Assembly (NCBI GenBank): GCA_002118135.1
Contig: BDIU01000145.1
Location: 459 to 64,458 of the forward strand
DNA: 64,000 bases
Direction: 5' to 3'
Source of the DNA: Trebouxia sp. TZW2008
Lineage: Eukaryota; Chlorophyta; Trebouxiophyceae; Trebouxiales; Trebouxiaceae
In this document: piece by piece, positions 46,399-64,000 of the stretch
Layout of the letters: every line of letters starts with the position of its first letter
How positions within the stretch are numbered: the stretch's first letter is position 1
Made by a program: the position numbers and the translations under genes
Notes under the pieces: generated by a model
Database searches by the model: none
What the model saw: the letters and a program-made list of their open reading frames with translations, nothing else
What the model was told of the DNA's origin: nothing

Positions 46399-46947
46399 AG
46401 GCATCATTGTTTTGCTGTGACATGCCCTCAAGCTGTGTCATCCAATCAGTTGTTGCTGTAACACAATGGTGCTGCTCACGGTACATTGCCATAGCAATTA
46501 TCTTGTGACAATGAGCATCAAGAAAGGACGATGTGATTTCTGGAATTGCATCTGATATTGACTACAAAGCTAATGCTGCTCAGGATGCATTGAGATTTTT
46601 GGCGCCACGAGGTGCTATGTAATTATAACAACATTCACAGCACATCTGCTCCCGCATTCTTAGGCAAGTCGGATTGATGGTCTCATTTGCACAGCTCACT
46701 ACACAATTAGCTGATGCTGGCTCGATCCAAAGACATGTCCTTACACAAGAGAAGCAACGGTTACCAACAGCAAGCACAAATGCTTAATACAGCATTGCAT
46801 CCTCAAGAACATGTTTCTATCGAGAAGTATCACAAGCCAGACTTCAGACATCCCGCCAAGCTCTAGTACATATAGGCAGAGTGTAAAGTTTTCTCCAGTG
46901 TTTTTGTTCATCATCACACAGGACAACTCTGGGCACTATCAGGACAG
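46399..46947. other. Convergent intergenic region
   Basis: Lies between the Sen54 stop and the stop of the minus-strand gene. TGTAA motifs at about 46457 and 46616 suit Sen54 polyadenylation. No exon was recognised. Confidence 0.4.
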
Positions 46948-49358
46948 TCACAAACGGCTAGGAATCGGCTCCTGATACCCTGTGAGCTTGCGTATCCACC
47001 CACCAGGCCACCTTGCATTCCTTGGCTCAGGCTTGGGAAAGCGGCTGAAAGCCTCGGGATCAGTGTCCCAGTCAGGTTTGCAAACCTCAGACAAGCTGGT
47101 GCTGCCAGTCAGCAAAGCACCAAGAGTGTTTGGTTTGACAGCTGTGGAGAAACCAGCGTCACATGGCTGCATGAGGGCTGTGAACTGATTGTTCAGGGGC
47201 TTGGGGTGGCAAGGAGAGCCACTGCTGACATACTGCAAGAGTGAGCACAGCATGTTCGTTTTCACCACTGTGGTCAGGCCATTCTCACCCAGCTGCACTA
47301 CAGCTGGTGTCTGCTCATATGGCTGCATGGGTACCACCAAATCTGTGGTGGCCATCTGCAGCAGGCTCAGTGACTGCTGAATTGCTGCACTGGCAATGGG
47401 GGTGTGCAGCGTCTCAGAGGCTGGCTGCAAGGGCAATGAGGTGGCGTGAGTGAGGTTTGAGCTGGAAACGGCATGCTGCACTGGTGATATGGTCTCCCCT
47501 GCGAGTACAGGCTGGATAGCACTCTTGATCAGCTGCCCCAGAGGAGCTGCATTGCTGTCAGAGCTGTGGAACAGCAATCCTGTTGCAACAGCTGCCTTTG
47601 ATGCCTGTCCCGCAAACACCTTTTTCTGCAGCAAGTCAAGACTGCCATCAGTGCAGTGCATGCCCTGCAGATGCAATGGAGTACGCACTCATTGCATTTC
47701 ACCACAGCAGTCTGCCAAAAGGGTTGCAAGCATCAGATATACAAAGCTGTTGGGCCAACACAGCTGGCGGCAAGTGGTCTTGCATGAGGCACATGCATAC
47801 CTTGCAGAACACATGTAATTAGCTTGTGAATGTGCATGACAGCGACACACATATGCAAAGACAGCATGTTGTTGAAGGACTATCAGGTCACAAGCATATA
47901 CCTGCAACAGCCTGTATAGCAGCAACAAACGGCCCATCTTGATGAGTTTGCGCTGTGCACCAGCCTGCAAAGTAAATCAATGATGGTCATATCAGGACAG
48001 ATTGTGGTCCATACACTAGCACTTCGGCACTCACCAGCGCAGCACTGGCTGTGTTGAGTTTGACTCGCGTGGAAGTCAGAAAGCCGTTGACTTCTGCATA
48101 GGCAGTGTGCAGCACCTCCTGCACGGACACATCAACACACATGTCAAACTGAAGCTGCCACAAGGTGTGTACCTTAGAAGCCCCGGTTGCAAGCATCACA
48201 ACATTGTGTGCTACATGGTAGGCAACCTACCAAGCGATCTGCTGTCTCCTGTAGCTGCAGATCCTTGGCAGCAAGCTGCGATTGCAGCTGAGACAAGCCA
48301 TTGCGTGGGTCAATACCATCTGCAATGGGCAAGTGACCCTGCAAGTGTCAACAGACAGAAGCAATATTAGTACCTTTGCACAGACAGTGTACAGAGAAAT
48401 ATGCTTCTGAAGCTTGGGTCCAAATAAAACTTACCACAGGTGTCCCATTCTGTACTGCAGCGTACATTGCTGCAACAAGGCCCTCGAGCTCCACAATGCG
48501 TGCCTGCTCCAGCAGACCAGATCTGATGCTCATTCAATTAGATAGCAGTGAACCTTTAAGCACAGCAAACACGCAGGCTTTGCTGTACAGCGCAGATGCA
48601 GCTCAGTCTACAGTATAAAACAGATGCAGCAGCACCAGCAGCAGCAACTGTAACTTCTGTACTCTGTTGTGCAGCATATGCATCAGCTCAGGTGTGAGTG
48701 GTGTCACAGATACTCTCAAGCCCAAGTGACCTTTGAGTCTCAAACACGCAGGTTTTGCTTATGGTGCAAGGCAACAAGGGATGTGTACCCTGGAGGATTT
48801 GCGTCTAGGATTGCTTACCGTCTGGTGTGCGGTTTGGCAATGCAATACCCTTGCAGTTGCTCTGCTGGCTTGCAGCTGCGCAGCCTGCCTTTGTTGGAGG
48901 TGTTGTTCAGGCGTGGTCTGCAGCATCAATAGCAACACTTCTCTCAGACGAGGAAGGAGTAAACAGCCTTATGCAACGTTGGCCGGCGGTGCCGGTATGC
49001 AAGGCGGTTCTAGGTTCATATTTGGCAACATCACAAGCCTTTGCTAGCAAGAGTGCCAAAAGTCTCATCAACCGGAGCCTGTTGTCGGTTGTGTATGACA
49101 GCCAAGGATTCATCCTACACACAGTGAACTTGCGACACTGACCTGCATGCATTGCAGGAATCTGAGGTCCTTAATCAGCTGCACTAATGAGGTTGTCTGG
49201 CCCACCAGCGCCCATCGACAGCAGTCTCCCAGATGTTGAGTGCTATTCGTGGGGAAAATGGAGCTCGCCGAAATCTGAAGCACAAGCAAGCTAGCAAACG
49301 CTGTGCCAGTGTTGGCAAAGACCCGACGCTCGACAACCGAGCCAACCGCGCTGGGCAT
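46948..49358 (-). CDS. Unrecognised protein with coiled-coil segment
   Basis: Six exons join in phase 0: 49358-49143, 48503-48435, 48338-48231, 48118-48035 (or from 48154), 47964-47902 and 47664-46948, giving about 418-430 residues. I do not recognise the family. The start is MPSAVGSVVERR, followed by a hydrophobic stretch (FASLLVLQI). The middle is rich in Gln, Leu and charged residues with heptad-like spacing (SQLQSQLAAKDLQLQETADR), suggesting a short coiled coil. The 238-residue last exon is Ser/Thr/Gln/Pro-rich and probably disordered, ending in a basic, Trp-containing tail (ARWPGGWIRKLTG) that looks like the most conserved part. It diverges from the first LRR receptor gene with only 343 bp between start codons. 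All splice sites are canonical and the frame is kept over six exons, so it is very likely a real gene. Confidence 0.75.
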
Positions 49359-49701
49359 CTGAACAGCAATTGTCGATTGTAGTCTCTAAATATACATTAA
49401 AAATTTTTAGTTATGTATACATTGTACCACTCTTCTTCCGCTTCATTGGAGCTTCTCGCGGAAGCTCATCAACCCTTTTTGCAGGTGCATCATCAACTAC
49501 CCGTCTGTAAATTTTCGCTGGGCACTGTCGTCGCAAAGCGGGCCAATGCTGAGGCAGCTTGCACGCATTCAGCTGCGCCAGTGACGTGACAGCGTGATTG
49601 ACCTGCTCGCTTTGGGAAGTGCGCTGCCGTTGATCAGCACATTCGTCTGGGGGGTTTGAGTACCGTTGCAGGCAGTTGCAATCATATGCAGGCGATACGC
49701 G
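49359..49701. promoter_or_regulatory. Short divergent promoter with AT-rich core
   Basis: 343 bp separate two start codons on opposite strands. Around 49386-49428 lies an AT-rich patch (taaatatacattaaaaattt then ttagttatgtatacatt), unlike the roughly balanced base composition nearby. It may be a shared core promoter or nucleosome-free element. Confidence 0.5.
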
Positions 49702-53729
<4,028 letters not shown>

Positions 53730-55112
53730 GTCAGAGCCCAGTGACATCGTAATGCAGGCTGCCCTCACAGAGCCAGTGGTCCAGCTACATGAGGAGACCT
53801 GATCATGGTAAGATCATGATCGCAACTGTCACAAGTATTGGCTCTGGGGTTCACAGGAAGAAATACAAAGACTTTGCACTGGCTGTATGAACACAAAGTA
53901 AGAATGCTTAGCAAAGGTGCCTGTGACGCAAAATTATGTCATCCATTGGCAACCTTTTGACCTTGATATGCTCAGCTTCAAGAAGTCAATATGCATTCAG
54001 ACAGTGACTTTCATCACAGCAGCACATCCAATGAAACACTGACAGCAGCATGTCCAATGAAACACTGTCAAGCAATCATTCCCGCAATGCGCTTCAGGGC
54101 TGGGGAAGGTGAACAAGCTGTAAGAGCGACATGTGAGGATTTGCTGGCCCCTCCAGTTGCAAGACAATGTGCACACATCTTGTGTGTGGAGTACGGCCTG
54201 ACATGCGCGAAAGGCTGCTCACGGTTGCTTGCCAAACCATAAGCTAGAGAATAAGGGAATGCAGAACTGGAAGTCTTAGTGGAGTCATACTATCAGTCCT
54301 GTGACAGCACTGCTAGTACTGTCCGAGAGCAGCTGCTGCTTGGTCTAAATGGTGACCATGTAGTGCAAATGTTTCAGGAGGCTCAGAACCTGTTGTGATC
54401 TGTTCTGTTCTGAAGGAGCTTGTCCATTCTGGCCTGTGCATCTGAGTGATATTGCGAAGTCAACATGGCTTCATGCATACAATTGGCCATGTTGTGGCAA
54501 AGTATTGCCATCCCTGAAACGTTGCTGATAGGTGTAGCTTTGAGATCGAAGTATTGCTCACATCCTAGTACGCTTGGGAATTCATTTCAGCAAAGGAGCA
54601 GTGGCAATTTGTCTTGGTTTGGACAATGCATACAATGCTTGTTACAGTACATTTGATTTGCACAGCCTTCAGCTTGATTGGGACACTGACTCAGCAGGAA
54701 GCTCAGACGTGCGTATACAGTACTGTACTGCCGATCTTGCGCTGTGCCTCACGCTGATGTTTGCATCAAAATGTGCCTGCAAGGACCGTATTGCCGCCAG
54801 ATCTGGTGCAACGACCTTGCAGTGACGGTTCGTAATATAATCGTCATGCCGTAAAGCGCGAAGAGATATATACGAGAACCGCGAGCAAAAAGCTTTGCTC
54901 GTATGTGTCTGCCTGTCGCCAATCGGCCGCCAGGGCGCCGCATCTCTGGCATCAAGCTGCTGCTTCGCATGACTGCGGGAGAGATCGCCAGAAAGTGGCG
55001 TTAAATCTGGCCTGTAGACGGGATCTGGTCGAGCTGTTCAAAAATAGCGCCCCGTGCAATAAGCCGGGGCCGCATACCTTGTACAAGTGGCTCAAACCAA
55101 AAGCCATTGGCC
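53730..55112. other. Intergenic spacer between receptor paralogs
   Basis: About 1.4 kb with no convincing exon. Short direct repeats occur at about 54012-54065 (cagcagcacatccaatgaaacactgac and a second copy). A TGTAA near 54120 may end the first receptor transcript. The promoter of the second paralog lies toward 55112. Confidence 0.4.
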
Positions 55113-57056
55113 ATGTTGCGTCAGCTCTACGTGTTACCCGCCGCTTTGCTGCTATTTTGCAGCTTCTCGTCAGCATACACGCCCAACGAGCAGGCTCTGC
55201 TGCAGTTCGCAGCAACACTGACCAATTTCGACGTAAGTTCATGCAATGTCTGCCTGCCAGAATTGACGCTAAACGCCTCTTGTATCATTTGCGTCCTACA
55301 GTTTGTATCTTCCATGTAAAACCGTGCACAAGTTTCAGGTGGGCTGACTTGTAGTTCTTGCCTTACAGGATGTGTATCTGCGCAACAACTGGACAGGCTG
55401 GGGCAAAGACAACAGCACACTGTGTCCCTCAGTCCAGACAGATGTTGTTGATTCCTTGCTGTGCCAACCTGACTACCCTGGCAGCATAAATGCCAGTAGT
55501 CAGTCATGGACGGGCGTTGTCTGTACACCAAATGACACTGTGCTTTGCCTCAATTTACCTTCTTGGAACCTGGCTGGCAGCACTTCTGCGTTGGAGGCTT
55601 TGGTCCCTTTGCAGGACTTGCAAGTCTTGAACCTAGCAAACAACAGCCTGCAAGGTACAGTAGACATCTCTGATGCCAGTCATGTCTTTGACCAGGCATC
55701 AGGTGTAAACAGTCTTGGTGCTGCAGGTTCTTTGCCAGCATCCTTACCATCTCAACTCCTAGACGCATCAGCTACAGGAGCGGTATCTCTGGGCTTTTTG
55801 TACTTGTCCAACAACAGCATCAGCGGTACCATACCTGCATTGTGGGGCGACAGCGATCAAGGCTGGCAGCAGGCACTGCAAGGTCTCTATCTTGATCAGA
55901 ATGAGCTGACAGGGCAGCTGCCAACAAGCTGGTCAGACACCAACAATTCCTTTCCAAATCTAGGCCGCGTCGACTTCTTCCTGAATCAGCTTAGCGGCCC
56001 TCTGACCTGGAATGCTGCAAACATGCCGGGCTTGGGAAATCTTGTCTTGTTGCCAGGCAAGTTGCTCATGCTCCGGTCGAACATTCTATTTGCATAGCAC
56101 TGCTACTGCTAGTCTCATTTCATCTTGCTGCGCATCCCTGTCTTGCCGTTAAGTCATGCAGGCTGTGCACATGTTTGAGCATGTGCAGGCAAGAAATGGC
56201 AAACAATGCAAGACTGTTATGGTGCAGGCAATGAAATGTGCGGCTCAGTTCCTCAAGGGTTTGAAGGGATTGTGCGCAGCTACAGCACCATGATAGATGG
56301 CACTCAAATTCTGCCAAATGTGACACAGCTTGGCAGAGCATGCCCCAACAAGCGGTCCCTGTCGCACGGTGCAATAGCAGGTATGTAGTTTCCTCTTGAT
56401 GTCAGCCCTTTCACTCTGTTGCATGAGTTGCAAAATGTTAGGGCAATGCCACTCCTACAGCATTGTTTGAGTGCAGCTTTGGCATCTTGGCAATGCCATA
56501 CCATGGGCATGGGCTGTGGCTTCTACCTTCACTATGCATTCCCGCTACTAAGAGCAAGTTGCATTGTCACATATGATCACTTTGCAACATGCTGGTGTAA
56601 CAAATTCTCAACAACAGATCATTGCACACACTTGCAATACAGCTTCAGCATACTGCAAAGACATGACAGTGCACACCATTGATACGAGTATGCATGGCAT
56701 AGCCATTCTTCAATGGCAGGTGCACCATCTATACCTTACGCCATGCAGGCGGAGTAATAGCAGCTGTGGCAGCTGCTGTCATGGCTGCTTTCTTATGCTA
56801 CCTCTGTTTCCGTCAAGTTGTGTTTGGGTCCAGCAACAGCAAGCCTGCTGCAGCAAAGCCAGGGTGGCTGTGGTCTTTGAGGGCAAAGCGTCAGCAGCAT
56901 TTGCATGAGGTCCAGCAGCCTGCTTTCACAGCGAGCAAGTTGGAGTCTCTTCCCAGCTCTTCCAGCGATATCAACTTACTGAGCAACCAGGCTCGTAGTC
57001 ATGTGCAAGGTGCAGCGGACTTGACAGCAGGGCAGCTGACCACCAGCGCTGTATAA
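55113..57056 (+). CDS. LRR receptor-like protein without kinase, paralog 2
   Basis: Five exons join in phase to 398 residues: 55113-55232, 55369-55654, 55727-56056, 56228-56380 and 56749-57056. Signal peptide (LPAALLLFCSFSSA), cap (NEQALLQFAATL, TGWGKDNSTLC, WTGVVCTPND), about five LRRs (LYLSNNSISGTIP, LYLDQNELTGQLP), Cys pair, and a membrane segment (GVIAAVAAAVMAAFLCYLCF). The cytoplasmic tail is about 75 residues, Ser/Ala/Gln-rich, and stops where the paralogs enter the kinase. It has the design of land-plant receptor-like proteins, which signal through partner kinases; that role is inference. Introns 1-4 match positions in both kinase paralogs, and exon 2 is 286 bp in all three, so it arose by duplication followed by kinase loss. 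No kinase remnant was noticed downstream. Intron 3 uses a GC donor. Confidence 0.92.
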
Positions 57057-58332
57057 GGCTGCAGGCTTCTGTCATACAGAGGTTTTGTGCTCAGCTGGCA
57101 CCAAGCCCCTGCATGGCAGCCACTGCAATGGTTCTCTGGACACATGTGCACCTGCGAAAAGGTCGGCAGAGAATATGATATTGCTCGTTCTCAATCTTGT
57201 ATTGGCCCATCACTAGATGCAGGTCTTTGCACTTTAGCGTAGCGCAATTGAAAATGCACATGAGGCTTCCAACTGTCGGCTGCATGCCTGGACTGCGTCT
57301 AGTGTCAAGCCTCCCCTTACGACGCTACCTAGACGTTTTTTTCTTTCTCTTTTCTTTCTCTCCCCCTTTCTTTTCTCCACATCGTGCTGCTGCTATGCGT
57401 ATTTGCTGGATGTTTGTCATCAAAGGCTTGGATGGGTTGCCGTTAGGAGGTGTTCCATGTGTCTGCACACCTGTGCCTAGAATCATTCATATTGCAAGCA
57501 ATTTTGCTTGGGTTTGATGTCACCAAGCAATAATGCAGGCAGAATGATATGTGCTTCAGCTGTACATGTGTACCCAGTGTTGAGACGCATCAAAATCAGT
57601 GCACACTTGCCCATCAGACATTGTCTTGGAACTTACTTAGCACCTTTTAAAGCCATCTTTGCAGTTGGGCGTAGGACAGGTTGTTCTGCAAATCTTTGAG
57701 AAGGGTGCTTGTGCACTCAACTGTGCAAACTGCTTGAGCAGAGTTCATTGCCTGTCGCTTTCATCCAGTGTTACTTGTGGCTCGTGACAATTTTCAGTTG
57801 TTGCAAACATAATGTTCTCTTGTAATTCTCTCTTGTGTCATTGATGTTGACTCGCCAGTCTACTTGACAATCTCGATACATTAAAAAGCATTCTCACCAA
57901 GACATTGTGTGTCTTTGCATCGTCAAATTCCAAGTTTGGCAAGACCAAAACGGCTATGACCCTTGTGACTGGCATTCTAACAGCGTCTACGTGCAAGGGG
58001 CTCTTGATTATATTCTTATGTCGTTGGCATCTAAACGTACAATCAGTCAGCGGTCCGTTGACTCATACCTACAACTCGTGCCGAGCGTCAAGGTCGCGAG
58101 CGCTCGAGCGCATGCGTTGAAGATTGGTGCACAATCGCAGCTTGTTCAGGTCCCCACGACCTGCAGTCGGTACAGTCGTGCCCTCGCCTGCTGACGCCGC
58201 TTTGGGTCACAGCGGGAGGATTAACAGTTGGGTTGTACGGCACGGGGTCACAGTGGACACAGTTGAAACGTTTCCGCGCACCATTGGAACCAATGATGCG
58301 TCAACGTCTGCACACCGGCAGGTGACGGCTAT
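57057..58332. other. Intergenic spacer between receptor paralogs 2 and 3
   Basis: No exon was recognised. A pyrimidine-rich stretch occupies about 57337-57377 (ttttttctttctcttttcttt and on). TGTAA at about 57827 is a candidate poly(A) signal for paralog 2, if its 3' UTR is long. The paralog 3 promoter lies near 58332. Confidence 0.35.
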
Positions 58333-62838
<4,506 letters not shown>

Positions 62839-63798
62839 TTTTGGGTCATACACTGAGGACAGAGCAGGCACAAACTTTGCAATATACAGCCTGCAACACT
62901 GTAAATTGCAGCTTGGCATGCTGTGCAATTCATCCCCCCTGTGTTTTACTTGTGTTCGACCGCAGCAGTTCCAAGGAAGCATCATGAGTGAGCACGATGA
63001 GGTACATGCACAGCACTGAATTAGTTGAACTTAGTGAGGTTTGCCCGGCAGTATTGAAGCTCAAGTTTTGCGGACGTGTACGATAACCACCTACCAGTTG
63101 TAACGTTGACGCCCTAAGAGGAACGGGTGGTGTCTTGACAAAATTGTCTTAGCCTTCAGAAGTGTGCTTGAATGACTGCGCAGCTGCAGTACTGTGAGGA
63201 TTCCCGCAGTCTGATAACTTATGGGTTGACCTGACGTCCTCAAGCACGCCTGATTCGTGAGATGTAATCACTGTGAAACAATTGCATTCGATTGCACATG
63301 TGCTGCAATTGCCAGCGAGCTAGTGCCGCAAACCCTGGCTCATCCTCGCGTGCCTGCCTCCCAAAACACCAAGACCTCCGCCAATGTGCTGCAACAATGC
63401 AATGCAGTGAATTGTATTATACTGCTTATAAAATGCTCTCAGACAGCAGCAGGCTTCATTTTTTCTAGGCTGTCACATGTTGCTGCCTGCACTGAAAGAC
63501 CACTGACGCACAGCTTTTATCACTGTTTGTGATCTTAATGAGGTCTGTGCGCCTGCAAGTCAGCTGAAGAGGCGCGATACTCAGAGGCTGCTGATGCTCA
63601 CGCAACACCAGATGAACTACTGTCTCTTCTGTCTGTGTAAGTTAAAGCGCCAAGTTGTTTCGTGTTGCACTGCGGCAGCTGCTTTTGTCACATGCAGTGT
63701 CAAATGCAGACCTCATATAAGGCAAGGGTGATGCAAGGAATACTTCTGTAGATTGTATTGACCAATTCAAAGCAAGCTTGCCAGCCAGGCTTACTTAC
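62839..63798. other. 3' flank of receptor cluster
   Basis: TGTAA at about 62900 is a candidate poly(A) signal 60 bp past the stop. No exon was recognised up to 63798. Confidence 0.35.
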
Positions 63799-63870
63799 TA
63801 TGCCATCCTTTGTCACTGGCATCAGCAGAGGGCAGTCACCCTTTTCAGGGTTGTGCTTGTGACTGTCAGG
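63799..63870 (-). CDS. Probable internal exon of a gene at the right edge
   Basis: A 72-bp, phase-0 open segment between a clear acceptor (gatgtgcag) and a strong donor (GGCATA|GTAAGTAAG) on the minus strand. It encodes 24 residues beginning PDSHKHNPEKGDCPLLMP. I cannot identify the family. Other exons would lie further right on the + coordinate (5') and possibly in the 62839-63798 stretch (3'). Confidence 0.4.
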
Positions 63871-64000
63871 CTGCACATCTGCATTGAATGCCAGTACAGT
63901 CTCTCATATGATCTGCGTACAAGAGTATGAAAACCCCACGCCTGAGCAGTGTAACACAGTGTGCAGCAAATAGAACCATGCAATGTACAGGATATGTTCA

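Noticed and set aside
54574..54825. Open frame in the spacer between receptor paralogs 1 and 2
   Set aside because: No family motif, no splice context and no resemblance to the receptor kinase tail.

Overview
This window is nuclear DNA from an intron-rich eukaryote, most likely a chlorophyte green alga and perhaps a trebouxiophyte. The evidence is a plastid-type, protease-dead FtsH-like protein, a plastid-type anthranilate synthase, plant-style LRRNT_2 leucine-rich receptors, and TGTAA motifs after many stop codons. The clade assignment is inference. I resolved about 80 introns by matching AG|GT (or GC) boundaries, reading phase and family alignment; most are 80-900 bp.

Layout. 1-1851 (+): 3' part of an atypical protein kinase gene. 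2726-3341 (-): DPH4-type J protein for diphthamide synthesis. 4190-15464 (-): 12-exon FtsHi-like AAA+ protein whose zinc-protease motif is destroyed. 16335-26498 (-): 14-exon DDX1 RNA helicase with SPRY domain. 27127-37580 (-): 16-exon TMC family membrane protein. 38145-42992 (+): 9-exon anthranilate synthase alpha subunit (TrpE), divergent from TMC. ~43364-46398 (+): tRNA-splicing endonuclease subunit Sen54. 46948-49358 (-): unrecognised coiled-coil protein. 49702-62838 (+): a tandem cluster of three LRR receptor paralogs (kinase, kinase-less, kinase) with conserved intron positions. 63799-63870 (-): a probable exon of another gene running off the right edge.

The most striking structural signal lies in the introns rather than the genes. 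In FtsHi, DDX1, TMC and TrpE, many introns hold one to five degraded tandem copies of the adjacent exon-intron junction, with exon edge, splice site and intron edge copied together. I call these exon-edge echoes. Some keep splice sites. One in trpE is an open, phase-0, 36-codon unit flanked by AG and GT, so it could be an alternative exon. At least five introns use GC instead of GT donors, a high share. Together these suggest that introns here grow, and perhaps arise, by local tandem duplication across proto-splice sites.

The receptor cluster is the other highlight. It joins a plant-like LRR ectodomain to a Raf/TKL-like kinase with HLD and DVG motifs, an arrangement unlike land-plant LRR-RLKs and plausibly an independent algal invention.
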